DNA of 64,000 bases from Planctomycetota bacterium (GCA_003669605.1 QWOP01000053.1:62001-126000), one strand, 5' to 3'. Shown: positions 18,001-25,547, numbered from the stretch's first letter. The notes: generated by a model not told the origin, from the letters alone. A program made the numbers and translations.

Positions 18001-18600
18001 CGGGAGAACCTCGGCGACCGTGAGGCGACGGCCGAACGACTCCGGTGTCCGACGACCGAGCGGACTATCGGCAGGGACATCAGACCGCTTCGCGATCCGC
18101 AGCACCACCGCGTCGCCAGGCTGCGCATCGAGCGCCTCCGCCAAGACGTCATTGATCGCGATCTGGTCTCCGGCGAATGACGCAGCCGGGGGCTCGAATC
18201 CGAGTGCCGCAGCGTCCTGGCACGCCAGGAGGGTGGCGCGGGCAGTCCGTGGAGACGAGGCGTTCCCGGCCTCGACAACCACTTCAAGGACGATCGCCGG
18301 CACAACGCCAACACCCGATACAACGGCCTCATGGGGAAGGGCTGCCCGGAAAAAGTCATCGGCGACAAGCGTCGCATCGATCCCCCCCAGCCGCTCCAGG
18401 GCCAAGCGACGCAGTCCGTTTTGGAGGGCGTCGCCAACACCGATGGCCCCGGCGATGGTGGCAGCGACGACGCCGCAGGCAACGGCCAGGGCCAGGAGTT
18501 GTCCACGCCACTGACCGACGAGTTGCCAGGCCAGGGCGGCCAGGGAGCGGGCGGCGCTTGTCGACGGTGCCGAAGGGGGGCCGGGTGGAGACGTCGTCAT
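15049..18600 (-). CDS. ABC transporter permease, FtsX/MacB-like, 1183 residues
   Basis: Large inner-membrane permease with one N-terminal membrane helix, a long periplasmic region, a first FtsX block (about residues 565-690), further helices (about 720-850), a second periplasmic region and a final FtsX block ending in LSPRDALASRG. Two FtsX units in one chain make it a self-sufficient permease of the LolC/E or MacB class, which act in lipoprotein, peptide or macrolide export rather than classical import. Its ATG overlaps the stop of the ATPase gene by 4 bases (ATGA), so the pair are coupled. A V-V-G-G-A-P hexapeptide is repeated three times near residues 238-256. Substrate unknown. Confidence 0.88.
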   Translation of the reverse strand: MTTSPPGPPSAPSTSAARSLAALAWQLVGQWRGQLLALAVACGVVAATIAGAIGVGDALQNGLRRLALERLGGIDATLVADDFFRAALPHEAVVSGVGVVPAIVLEVVVEAGNASSPRTARATLLACQDAAALGFEPPAASFAGDQIAINDVLAEALDAQPGDAVVLRIAKRSDVPADSPLGRRTPESFGRRLTVAEVLPPQGIGRFSLRPAQVTRGLLLASITTVQEILRRGAVANAALVVGGAPVVGGAPVVGGAPGESAVAGSPAPGADAAARFRAALRPTLEDYGLSLEAVPSGGGIGMATRLASRRLLLSTEVDRAAAAVLGPLGGTPTLAFLVNDLTVPATDGKDAAAIPYSTVLAIDGTTLPVGGLCGVDGMALALPGPDGIIIDRWMADDLAAQGRPVAVGDEIDLRLFRSETLHGKVEETVHRLRIEGIARMEGAAVARSLVPEVPGITDEKSIADWDPPFPFDRSKVRTVAPHDEDDRYWKSHGATPKAFVSLQCGRRLAGSRFGVTTAWFLPELSDSQRAQVAAKLAEDLEPERMGLRVQASRADALAAARGSTPFGSLFLALSSFVVVSGLLLEWLLFHLLVAARRRDVGVLAAIGWPARRIAALLSIVGAAAVLVGVAVGTAVGPFWARLLLRALESNWNAAVAAGSTPAFGDGSIRWVSLLPGAVASALLSMGAIWWAARRAAGQPPLSLLRGGGDQAPAAKPAAARRSQQLAVAALMLSLVAAATAGRLDAQGAVGLFFLSGALALAGLLALVRLLLGRVAGGGRQSIRSLFGLAWRGLAHRPTRAFSIAAIVAVAEFLIVAVSAFSLSVPSRPFDRTGPTGGWTTIATFGEPTGVDPADADVRMELGLSDEQRQIIAECTITRVRASAGDDASCTNLYAPARPVVLGLGPDFVARGGFGFTGHSQLPAAAEGNPWRLLGRAGGDGPVPAILDDATARWALKLGGVGTLFKLPDDDGVEVEYEIVGLLEPGILQGWVMIAEEDFQRVFPRRSGYGMALVDAGPHASTGADVGRAVAAAWTDAGVTVQPTLERLQSLSAVQNTFLSAFQALGTLGLLLGTAGVAAAQIQSVLERIGTFGLLEAVGFSAARLRRLVILETLLMVGLGLVAGGLAGAATLPAHVAGGRAAVPLVWIAGTCLLTLLVALLAGLLATRAVARLSPRDALASRG
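17830..17884. repeat. 18-base tandem repeat inside the ABC permease gene
   Basis: Three perfect units of GCCCCGCCGACGACCGGC on the plus strand keep frame and code for V-V-G-G-A-P three times in the first periplasmic region of the permease. Likely slippage product; length variation would be tolerated. Confidence 0.85.
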
Positions 18601-19262
18601 GCCATCAGCCGCCCGTCGACAAGGCGATGGATGCCCCCTACGCGAGCGGCGATCGCCACGGAGTGGGTCACGACCAGCAACATGCCACCGGTCTCGGCTG
18701 CCAATTCCACCAGTAATTCGCTGACCAGTCCGGCGGCGTGGGAGTCGAGTTGCCCGGTGGGCTCGTCGGCGAGAATCAAGCGCGGTGCCAAGAGCAGCGC
18801 ACGGGCCACCGCCACTCGCTGGCGTTCGCCCCCGGAGAGTTCTCCTGGCATGTGGCGCTGACGGGCCGCGAGGCCGACTCGATCGAGCAGTCCGCGCGCC
18901 CGGTCCTCGATCTGCGCCGGCACCGATCCACCCGCCAGCGCCGGGAGGAGGACGTTGTCCAGAGCGGTGCAGCCGTCGAGGAGGTGATGTTCTTGAAACA
19001 CGAATCCGATGCGCCGATTGCGAAACAGGGCGCGGCCGACAGTTCCGCCGGCAAAGGGGTCGGCCCCATCGAGCCTGACCGTGCCGGAGGTGGGCTCATC
19101 GAGGGCGCCGAGAATCGACAGCAACGTGCTCTTGCCGGAGCCGCTCGGCCCCATGACGGTGATCCGCTCGCCGGCACGCATCCGCAGCGAGACGCCGTCG
19201 AGGACACGCAGCGCCCCTGCGGCGGATAGATATTCCTTGGTGAGTGCGTCAACCTCGAGCAC
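18597..19262 (-). CDS. ABC transporter ATP-binding protein, LolD/MacB type
   Basis: 221 residues from a GTG start at 19262 with AGGGAGA eight bases upstream. Walker A GPSGSGKST at 38-46, Q-loop FQEHHLL, signature LSGGERQRVAVARA and Walker B LILADEPTGQLDS, with the switch His in VVTHS. Energises the adjacent FtsX-type permease, with which it overlaps by ATGA. One copy of the 43-base palindromic element lies 22 bases upstream of this start, in the leader of the transcript. Confidence 0.95.
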   Translation of the reverse strand: MLEVDALTKEYLSAAGALRVLDGVSLRMRAGERITVMGPSGSGKSTLLSILGALDEPTSGTVRLDGADPFAGGTVGRALFRNRRIGFVFQEHHLLDGCTALDNVLLPALAGGSVPAQIEDRARGLLDRVGLAARQRHMPGELSGGERQRVAVARALLLAPRLILADEPTGQLDSHAAGLVSELLVELAAETGGMLLVVTHSVAIAARVGGIHRLVDGRLMA

Positions 19263-19283
19263 AGGATCGGTTCTCCCTATCTA

Positions 19284-19326
19284 CCCGTGGAAAAAGTCAT
19301 CTCTGAGCTTTTTCCACTTGAAAAAC
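19284..19326. repeat. 43-base palindromic element, copy A
   Basis: Contains GTGGAAAAAG (19287-19296), an 11-base loop and CTTTTTCCAC (19308-19317), a perfect 10-base-pair inverted repeat, followed by TTGAAAAAC. 38 of 43 bases match copy B at 34255-34297; four of the five differences are in the loop and one is beside it. It lies in the leader of the ABC ATPase gene. A second small palindrome (AAAACC-TCA-GGTTTT) follows in this copy only. Confidence 0.8.
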
Positions 19327-19453
19327 CTCAGGTTTTCTCCAGTGCAACCCACTCGAGACCGCCTCGTGCGGCAAGGGCCGGCATTGTATCCACAGCCATC
19401 TCGAGGCCGCGGCCGTCCGCCATCGATGAACTCCTCCGCGGCGACATCACCCC

Positions 19454-19981
19454 TTACTGCGAAAACGCCTCCAGCCGGGCGACGACCTCAGGGGGGATCG
19501 GGACCGACTCCGGCCGCTGCCCCGGCCGCAGCCGGCAGCGCACCGCCACCATCCGTCCCCGCGCCACGCTCCGCCCTGAGTGCTCGAAGCGGTGCGACCA
19601 AGTGACGCTCGTCCGACCGATCTGTTCGATGGCGACCACAATGTCGAGCTCGTCGCCAAAGCGAACGGCAGCGACGTAGTCGCAAGACGCACTGACGCGA
19701 GGCCAACTGAAGGAGTCTCCCCCCCCAACTGCTTCCACCTCACCAGACGCCGGAGCCCCCTGCTCGATAAGGGGCACACCGACGGCGCGGAGAAACTCAT
19801 GCTCCGCCGACTCCATCCAGACAAAGAACGCCGAGAAGTGCGCAATCCCGGCGGCATCGGTGTCCCGAAACTCCACGCGACGGCGGGCCACAAAGGGCTG
19901 CCGAGCACCCCCCGAAACAACTGGGGCATCCCTGTCACCAGAGGGTTCCAAGGGGCTGTCTGGTCCGGGAAGTGTCGCCAC
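19454..19981 (-). CDS. Acyl-CoA thioesterase, 4-hydroxybenzoyl-CoA thioesterase (hotdog) family
   Basis: About 175 residues, cytoplasmic. Hotdog-fold catalytic segment FRDTDAAGIAHFSAFF with the general-base Asp at about residue 42, then a helix with HEFLRAVGVPL and a strand region ending in RCRLRPG. Hydrolyses an acyl-CoA or aromatic thioester; substrate not predictable. The annotated start at 19981 is a GTG and the first 30 residues are low complexity, so the true start may be further in. Not closely linked to other genes: 168 bases downstream of rpsR and about 190 upstream of the ABC ATPase. Confidence 0.83.
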   Translation of the reverse strand: MATLPGPDSPLEPSGDRDAPVVSGGARQPFVARRRVEFRDTDAAGIAHFSAFFVWMESAEHEFLRAVGVPLIEQGAPASGEVEAVGGGDSFSWPRVSASCDYVAAVRFGDELDIVVAIEQIGRTSVTWSHRFEHSGRSVARGRMVAVRCRLRPGQRPESVPIPPEVVARLEAFSQ

Positions 19982-20076
19982 CGATCGACCTCGGGTGAGC
20001 CTCTGCCCCTGACGGGTTCATCCAGGGTGTCGTCGGTCAACAGAAACGGTTGAACACCGACGCCCGCGTAAGCCGT

Positions 20077-20114
20077 CGTTGGATGGCCCCCGAGAAATCA
20101 GGGGCCATCCAACG
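20077..20114 (-). terminator. Strong hairpin after rpsR, no U-tract
   Basis: CGTTGGATGGCCCC paired with GGGGCCATCCAACG, 14 perfect base pairs around a 10-base loop, extended by AGCCG/CGGCT past a bulge. It lies 36 bases beyond the rpsR stop. No T-run follows in the minus direction, so it would have to work with Rho or as a 3'-end stabiliser. Confidence 0.6.
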
Positions 20115-20149
20115 GCTGGACTGGGTTCACCGAAGTTGACTGGAAGAAG

Positions 20150-20428
20150 TCATTCGCCAACGTAGGGCAGCAGGGCCATGAAACGGGCCCGCTTGATAGC
20201 GCTGGTCACGGCATGCTGACTGGCGGCAGTGCAACCACTCTTGCGTCGACCAAGAATCTTCGCCTGACGGTTGACGAGCTTCCCCAACAACTCGAGATCC
20301 TTGTAGTCGACATACATCGGACGGGGACGGGCACCGTCGATGAAGATCGGGTCGCGCCTCTTGACCTTGGCGCGGGGCTTGGCCTTCTTCTTCGCGAACT
20401 TGCCGAACTTCGGATTTACGGGGGGCAT
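20150..20428 (-). CDS. rpsR: 30S ribosomal protein bS18
   Basis: The C-terminal two thirds ([19 protein letters not shown], then [19 protein letters not shown] and [11 protein letters not shown]) is a textbook bS18 sequence, binding near the small-subunit platform beside bS6. The start at 20428 ([11 protein letters not shown]) is preferred; an in-frame ATG at 20458 would add [10 protein letters not shown]. The gene is not flanked by rpsF, ssb or rplI, its usual partners. Followed by a strong hairpin. Confidence 0.95.
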   Translation of the reverse strand: MPPVNPKFGKFAKKKAKPRAKVKRRDPIFIDGARPRPMYVDYKDLELLGKLVNRQAKILGRRKSGCTAASQHAVTSAIKRARFMALLPYVGE

Positions 20429-20559
20429 CGTGTGCTCGTAACAGGGATTCGGATTCATCCACCGGCATGCAGGCCGGCTGGGGTAACCATCGAGAAAAAC
20501 GACGTGTCGTCAAGGGATCCTGTCTGACGGCAGGCCCAAACAGCATACCAACATCCGTG

Positions 20560-20588
20560 CATTCCGTCACCGCCGGGGTCACGGAATG
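20560..20588. other. Hairpin between the RRM gene and rpsR
   Basis: CATTCCGTCACC and GGTCACGGAATG form a 12-base-pair stem with one mismatch and a GCCGG loop. On the minus strand a run of seven T precedes it rather than follows it, so it is not a standard terminator for the RRM gene; it sits in the leader region of rpsR and might be a regulatory fold. Confidence 0.5.
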
Positions 20589-20672
20589 AAAAAAACGATT
20601 CCTGCAGGGGCTTGAGCGGGGCCAGCCCCAGCGGAGCGGATCTGGACAAAAAAACATCGTGGCAACGCAGGA

Positions 20673-20699
20673 TGCATGACATGCGTGACATGCATGACA
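20673..20699. repeat. Three 9-base direct repeats
   Basis: TGCATGACA, TGCGTGACA, TGCATGACA in tandem in the 287-base space downstream of the RRM gene and upstream of rpsR. Could be binding sites or slippage; nothing else is recognisable around it. Confidence 0.6.
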
Positions 20700-20745
20700 T
20701 TCTTGAGGGGTCGGCGACGGGGGAAAAATGCCCCGAAAAAACCCC

Positions 20746-21069
20746 TCAGGAGCCACCACCGTAGCCACGGCCACTCCCTCCCGCACGACCACCGCCACTG
20801 CCACTGCCACCTGGACGCGGCGTCCGTTCACGGGCCTCATTGACGGTCATCGGGCGACCGTTGAGCTCGTGACCGTTGAGCGTCGCGATCGCAGCCTGGA
20901 GTCCATCATCGGTCTCCATTTCGACGAAACCGAAACCACGCGACCGACCGGTCTCGCGGTCGACGGTCACCTCGGCGGAACGGACGGCGCCATGCGGCGA
21001 GAACATCTCCTCCAGATCGGAGGACGTGGCTGACCAGGGGAGGTTGCCCACGTAGAGCTTCCGGGACAT
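20746..21069 (-). CDS. Single-RRM RNA-binding protein with Gly-rich tail
   Basis: 107 residues: RNP2 LYVGNLPW at 5-12, RNP1 RGFGFVEM at about 44-51, then a basic Gly/Arg/Ser tail (RPGGSGSGGGRAGG). Same plan as the cyanobacterial Rbp proteins, cytoplasmic RNA binders often induced by cold. Start ATG 21069 has GAGG eight bases upstream. Targets unknown. Single gene with its own spacers on both sides. Confidence 0.93.
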   Translation of the reverse strand: MSRKLYVGNLPWSATSSDLEEMFSPHGAVRSAEVTVDRETGRSRGFGFVEMETDDGLQAAIATLNGHELNGRPMTVNEARERTPRPGGSGSGGGRAGGSGRGYGGGS

Positions 21070-21226
21070 GGAAACGGCCTCAAAGACTCTGGGGGGGAGC
21101 GCGGTCGCACAGAGTCTGTTCTATCAATTGTGCCCCCCCGGAACAACGCCGGGCGCCCCATTTGCGCCCACCTCTGACGGGCAAAACAAGCCTTCGTCGG
21201 GGGAGGCTTCGCTCCGGAGCAGATGA

Positions 21227-21502
21227 TCAGAGCGTGCTTTTGGAAACCTGATTGTAGAGGCTGTCGATCAGCCCAGGCTCACGAAGACGGAGCGAGACGT
21301 AGCGGGCAAACGCCTCACGCGAGGCCTCGATCAGTGGGGTGTCCCACTCTTCGTTCCAGATCGGCCAGTTCGTCACAGCAGTTGATTGGCCGCCGACGTC
21401 GATCTCGACATGGATATTCCGGCCACCATCCCATGATGCGGCCAGAATGACTCCTGGTTTGATCGGCGACGTACAGACCAGCAGCGAATAGACCTGCGGC
21501 AT
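21227..21502 (-). CDS. Hypothetical 91-residue protein
   Basis: I do not recognise this protein. The ATG at 21502 has a strong ribosome binding site (AAGGAGGG eight bases upstream), which is the main evidence that it is a real gene. It is mixed alpha/beta in appearance (VYSLLVCTSPIKPGVILAAS, then an amphipathic helix EASREAFARYVSLRL), with no membrane segment or signal peptide, so probably a small cytoplasmic protein. A longer frame runs upstream to 21757 but its sequence is low complexity and without a binding site. Confidence 0.65.
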   Translation of the reverse strand: MPQVYSLLVCTSPIKPGVILAASWDGGRNIHVEIDVGGQSTAVTNWPIWNEEWDTPLIEASREAFARYVSLRLREPGLIDSLYNQVSKSTL

Positions 21503-22088
21503 GCCCCTGACCCTCCTTGGCTCGAGTTCGCACCATGAGACACGATCCGGTGCCAATCCGACAAGTGGCGTCGGGCCCAGACCATGCCTCATTCCCGGAT
21601 TCCCGCCGGGAAATCGACCGCGGCACACCGAAAAAGGGGAGGGGCTGGCCGACCACTTTGGCAGCGAGACTGGCTCAACTGCAAAAGACGCCGAACCAAC
21701 CCAACACCCTGCCGGCACATCCGTTGCCAACGGACAAAGATTCCAAACCATGTCCATTGAGCGCCGTCAGAATCCATTTCTGGGCCCAAATTGCAAGCCC
21801 CCGCGGGGAATTCCCGCGGGAGACCGGCAAAACAATTTCCGTCCGGTTCCATATCCTGGCCAGTGTTCGCAGCCCGCTGCGACGATCCCTGGGGACTGGA
21901 CGGGGAAGTCTGGGGGCGTAGGCTCGTACGGCTGGCAGTGGAAGCAGATCTCAATCGAAAGGCTTGCGAAAGGCTTGATTCAGGCGGTGCCCTCGTCCTC
22001 GAGGCGGCACATGGGATCCGGCGGCTGCGATCGGAGATCGTGGCCGCTGCTGCCGGGAGTGGTCCGATTTCCTCACGGAGGCAGTGGT
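21503..22088. other. 586-base intergenic region between divergent small genes
   Basis: Lies between the start of the 91-residue protein (reading left) and the small secreted protein (reading right), so it should contain two promoters. The only structure I see is a GC-rich hairpin at 21800-21820. Open frames in it look non-coding. Confidence 0.55.
21800..21820. other. GC-only hairpin CCCGCGGG-gaatt-CCCGCGGG
   Basis: Perfect 8-base-pair stem of the self-complementary octamer CCCGCGGG around a 5-base loop, in the middle of a divergent promoter region. Either a very stable RNA hairpin or two tandem symmetric protein-binding sites. Confidence 0.55.
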
Positions 22089-22454
22089 ATGCGAATGACA
22101 ATTTTGGCTGTGACCTTGGCGCTGATGGCGACGACGGCCCATGCCGGCCCGCGGCGGAGGACGGTGGTGACGACGAGGCCGACTGCCTCCGTCAGGAGCG
22201 TGAGTTCACCGACCACCACTCGGGAGGTGGTCGGCGGGGGCGGTGCTCAGGCCCATGCCGAGGCGATGGCCTCCACGGGCTCGATGGTGCATGCCCAGAG
22301 CCACGGAGCGACCTACGAAGGGGTGGGGATGGGGGAAAGCCCGCAGGCTGCGCTTCAGGCTTGCTGCAACAACGGCGGTGCTGTCGTTGAAGAGGGGGTG
22401 GCGCAGGCGAGCAGCGGCCGGTGGTTCGCCTGTCGGCGCTACTCGTTGCGCTGA
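22089..22454 (+). CDS. Small secreted protein, planctomycete CC-W/Y-type family
   Basis: 121 residues with a signal peptide (MRMTILAVTLALMATTAHA, cleavage after Ala19) and a GGAGG site eight bases before the ATG. The mature part ends in a motif block EGVGMGESPQAALQACCNN, VVEEGVA and WFACRRY that resembles a short family I recall from other planctomycetes (pattern G-V-G-x-S-x5-A-x2-CC, then G-V-A-x4-W-x-A-x2-RY). The twin Cys plus a later Cys suggest disulfides or metal. No function known. Convergent with the Ntn hydrolase gene. Confidence 0.8.
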   Translation: MRMTILAVTLALMATTAHAGPRRRTVVTTRPTASVRSVSSPTTTREVVGGGGAQAHAEAMASTGSMVHAQSHGATYEGVGMGESPQAALQACCNNGGAVVEEGVAQASSGRWFACRRYSLR

Positions 22455-22597
22455 CGATTTTCACTGTCGCGGCGGCTGGCGAGAGTCAGATCGGCTGTGG
22501 CAGTAGCCATCGGTGAAACGGGGCATCGGACGCAGAATTGGCCGCCGTGGTTCACGGCTTGGGTCAGACTCGCTGCTCTCGATTCCAGCTTCCCCGG

Positions 22598-22617
22598 CCC
22601 GCCACTGGCATGGCGGG
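22598..22617. terminator. Hairpin between convergent genes
   Basis: CCCGCCA-ctggca-TGGCGGG, 7 perfect base pairs extended by GG/CC across a one-base bulge, between the stops of the secreted protein (22454, plus) and the Ntn hydrolase (22753, minus). Symmetric and so usable in both directions, but no U-tract. Confidence 0.45.
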
Positions 22618-22752
22618 ACCGGGTGAGTGCCCGCCCGCGGCGCGACCGACACTCTCAATACGTTGGGCGAATAAACCGGCCCACCAGACCGTCGATGAAA
22701 ACAGTCTCCCGACACGATCAGAGTCTCCGAGCCTATTTCCTCGCGGACTTTT

Positions 22753-23805
22753 TCACGGTTTCGCCTCGAGAAAGGTGAAAGCGGCCCCGGGGCGAAATGA
22801 TCCGGAGGCGTCGCCGTTGTAGGTCTCGCCATCCTTCAGCGGAAGCCGCTTCACGGCCGCACCGGCCGTGAAGTCGAGGCGCTCCAGTGGAATCCAGAAC
22901 ACCGTCGGGCTCGTCGCCGAGTCGAAGTACAAGACGCGTTCCTTCTGGTCATGCACTGTTCGCCAGATCGTGCTGGCGACATTTGGTTTGCCGGGAGTTG
23001 TGATTCCCAGCGGCGCCGAGGCATTGCGGATGACGCTGAACACCGCCGCAATCGCGCGGAGCCCGGTGGTCTCCTTGGGGATCGAATCGACGTAGAAGCT
23101 CGCCCGCACGAAACGATCGCTGGCCCGGACCGTGCCGGGGAGCATCACGTCGCCGCCGATCTGCTTCCAGTAGGCGTTGAGAGCGAGCTGCTGATCATAC
23201 GGGGGGGAATTGGTCATCACGGTGTAGTCGCGGCTGTGGTGGATCACGAGGCGACCGGCGACATATTCAACGATGGCCGAGTCACCGGAGGAATCGGAGA
23301 TCGCCAGGTGGCCGACGCCAGCCTCACCGTTGGGGAGCACCGGAGCGAGAATCGTGAACGGCTCCTTCCGCAGGTCTTCCACTGCCTCGGCGACCGTGGC
23401 GTAGGAGTCGAGCACGTACTGAGCCCAGCCACCGATCGAGAGGTTCCGCCGTCCTGTCACCGGTTTCCCGTAGTCGCTCTCGGCCAGATAGAGCGTATTG
23501 GCGACGAGCCCCTTCTCGTTCATGCCATCGACGGTGGCGACGCCGTAGAAACTCACCGCTACCGACCCGTATTTGCTCGTCCACTCCAGGCTCGCTGGCC
23601 CGGCATTCCCATGCCGCTTCATCCCCTGCGGGAAGCACCAGATCTCCGAGGAGGGATCCTCCATCCAATCCATCGATCGGCCGACGATGACTCTCCCGTC
23701 ACCGAAGCGATGGAGGCAGCGGGTACAGGCCGACGCCGCCACGCCCAGCAGGGTGACGGCGAACAGGGCAACCAGAACAGCACCGAACAATCGAAAGCGT
23801 GACAT
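22753..23805 (-). CDS. Secreted linear-amide C-N hydrolase (choloylglycine hydrolase/penicillin V acylase family)
   Basis: 350 residues from ATG 23805. N-terminal nucleophile hydrolase: after the signal peptide the mature chain would begin at Cys27 (VAASA|CTRC), the catalytic Cys, with the conserved Arg43 and Asp46 in VGRSMDWMED and an Asn in the VMTNSPPYD segment (family oxyanion/active-site position). Family enzymes hydrolyse bile-salt, penicillin V or N-acyl-homoserine-lactone amides; in an environmental bacterium the last, or an unknown acyl amide, is more plausible, but this is inference. Here signal peptidase, rather than Met removal or self-cleavage, would free the nucleophile. Single gene. 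Confidence 0.88.
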   Translation of the reverse strand: MSRFRLFGAVLVALFAVTLLGVAASACTRCLHRFGDGRVIVGRSMDWMEDPSSEIWCFPQGMKRHGNAGPASLEWTSKYGSVAVSFYGVATVDGMNEKGLVANTLYLAESDYGKPVTGRRNLSIGGWAQYVLDSYATVAEAVEDLRKEPFTILAPVLPNGEAGVGHLAISDSSGDSAIVEYVAGRLVIHHSRDYTVMTNSPPYDQQLALNAYWKQIGGDVMLPGTVRASDRFVRASFYVDSIPKETTGLRAIAAVFSVIRNASAPLGITTPGKPNVASTIWRTVHDQKERVLYFDSATSPTVFWIPLERLDFTAGAAVKRLPLKDGETYNGDASGSFRPGAAFTFLEAKP

Positions 23806-24006
23806 GACGCTGGCACCTCGCGAAGGGGATCGAGCCGACCGAACCAGGATTCGGCGTACAAAGCGGCGCAGTTGGGGCTCAAAAAGCGGCGCAGCAGGCT
23901 CCTGCGGGGAATTGCACTCTTCTGCAAGTTGGGAGCAGAAACACCACAATCCCCGAGGAAACCGTTGTTTTCCCCGGGGATCGTGAGGTACTGTACAAAC
24001 GTACAA

Positions 24007-24080
24007 TGGGCAGCACAGGAGTCGAACCTGTGACCTCTACGGTGTGAACGTAGCGCTCTAACCAACTGAGCTAGCTGCCC
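24007..24080 (-). tRNA. tRNA-Val (anticodon CAC)
   Basis: Complete cloverleaf on the minus strand: acceptor GGGCAGC/GCTGCCC, D-arm with AGTTGGTTA, anticodon stem CTACG/CGTAG with loop TTCACAC, T-arm ACAGG-TTCGAAT-CCTGT and discriminator A. CCA is not encoded. Confidence 0.96.
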
Positions 24081-24450
24081 GAAACGTGGCACGGCGATGC
24101 AAAAACACCGCGTTTCCCAGGACGGAAGCCACTGCAAGGCCCTCAATCCTACACCCGCACACAGCGTGCGCAAAGTGCCGATTCTGCCCTCCGCCGGCAG
24201 AAAAAAGGGACTGCCGGGGATGGACTGCAAAAGGACCGGAAACCACCACTGGAAGGAGAGTCGAACCGGACGGGGGAAAGTCTTGAAGAAGGGCCGGTCG
24301 AATTGCCCGCTCAGAGACAATTCAAGATGGCCGGGCGAACCTTCCGCCCCCCTTCACTCGCCGCAGGAGGCGGTCGCGCGGGCGCAGCACTGGAGAAAGC
24401 CGGACGTTTTTCAAGAAGAAAAAACTCGGACGACGCTTTCCAAGGGGCGG
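24081..24450. other. 370-base intergenic region
   Basis: Between the stop of the repeat protein (24451, minus) and the tRNA-Val 5' end. Holds the hairpin at 24194-24217 and presumably the tRNA promoter; I see no gene or known small RNA. Confidence 0.5.
24194..24217 (-). terminator. Hairpin CCGGCAG / CTGCCGG
   Basis: Perfect 7-base-pair stem with an A-rich 10-base loop (T-rich on the minus strand), about 235 bases beyond the repeat-protein stop and 115 upstream of tRNA-Val. Position fits a transcription end for the repeat protein, but there is no U-tract after the stem. Confidence 0.35.
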
Positions 24451-25320
24451 TCAACGAACCGTCTCGGGGAGCATGACATGCGGATGAGTGCGGAGCGCCT
24501 CGGCTGCCTCAGGAGAGAGCACCGTCAAGCCACAGAGATAGAGCCGCCCCTTCCGCTTCGCCCCCTTCTGCTTCGCAAGCGTCTCGGCTGCCTCAGGAGA
24601 GAGCGTGGTCAGACCACTGAGGAACAGATCCCTCTTGTGATTGGCAAGCACCAAAGCCACCTCGTCCGAGAGCACCGGCAGGCCATTCAAAGACAGTCCC
24701 CCCTGATGCTCCACAAGCGCCTTGGCCACCTCGGGAGAGAGCGCCGTCAGGCCGTTGAGAGAGAGCCCGCCCTTGGGCTTCGCAAGCGCATCGGCCAAGT
24801 CGGGAGAGATTGCCATCAGGCCGCTGAGAACCAACGTGTGCTCGTGCTTCGCAAGCGCAGTAGCGACCTCAGGAGAGAGCGCCGTCAGGCCATTGAGGGA
24901 GAGCCAGCCCTTGTGCTCTTCAAGTGCCCTGGCTCCCTCAGGGGAAAGCGTCGTCAGGCCGTTGAGGACAAGGGCACCGATGTGCTTCGCCAGAGCATGG
25001 GCTAACTCTGGAGAAAGCGCCGTCAAGCCGCTGAGATCGAGACCGGCTCCGCTGTGCTCCGCAAGCGCTGTGGCCGCCTCGTCCGAAAGCGTGGTGAGGC
25101 CGCTGAGGTTTAACTCCCCCTGATGCTGCGCAAGGACCTTGGCCACCTCAGGAGAGAGCGCCGTCAGGCCGTTGAGAGAGAGCTCTCCTCCCGTGTGCTC
25201 CGCCACCAACGCTCGCGCCCTCGCGGCGGTGAGTTTCTCGATGGCATTGGTGTCGTCTTGCCCAACAGCCGATGCCATCATCGCGGCCCACAAAACGGCC
25301 ACGATTCCCCAATTCATCAT
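24451..25320 (-). CDS. Secreted protein made of ten 23-residue leucine-rich-like repeats
   Basis: 289 residues. After a signal peptide (MMNWGIVAVLWAAMMASAVGQ) and a short helix, ten repeats follow with consensus LxLNGLTALSPEVAKALAxHxG, nearly all 23 residues long (one has a 5-residue basic insert). LxLxGL fits the strand and turn of leucine-rich repeats, and SPEVAKALAxH the helix, so a curved solenoid is expected. I recall similar repeat proteins in other planctomycetes. Probably periplasmic or surface-exposed and involved in binding; no enzymatic motif. At DNA level the repeats have diverged, so this is not a recent expansion. Confidence 0.88.
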   Translation of the reverse strand: MMNWGIVAVLWAAMMASAVGQDDTNAIEKLTAARARALVAEHTGGELSLNGLTALSPEVAKVLAQHQGELNLSGLTTLSDEAATALAEHSGAGLDLSGLTALSPELAHALAKHIGALVLNGLTTLSPEGARALEEHKGWLSLNGLTALSPEVATALAKHEHTLVLSGLMAISPDLADALAKPKGGLSLNGLTALSPEVAKALVEHQGGLSLNGLPVLSDEVALVLANHKRDLFLSGLTTLSPEAAETLAKQKGAKRKGRLYLCGLTVLSPEAAEALRTHPHVMLPETVR

Positions 25321-25547
25321 GACGCTCTTTCTTTGCGACAAAGTGTGCTTACGACGCCCCACGGCCCGCCAAGGTAAGAAGCCGAGCGCCTCTTCGCTAG
25401 CCACCCATGCAGGGATTCGAGCGCCGCACAGAGGGCAACCCGCTTGGCAGATGGACGCGCTGACCTCAGCCAGCACCGGCGGGGCAATTCCCGCCCGGCA
25501 GCCTGGCGCCGCAAAGAGACGTTGCAGAGCCCGTTGCGAGAGCCCAA

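Noticed and set aside
19287-19679. Small protein-coding gene from the palindromic element (MEKVISELFPLEK..., also seen at 34258)
   Set aside because: The similarity of the two translated products comes from the DNA repeat; after it the sequences diverge, and there is no ribosome binding site.
24081-24450. RNase P, tmRNA or SRP RNA
   Set aside because: A GGAAAGTC-like stretch is present, but the conserved cores of these RNAs are not.
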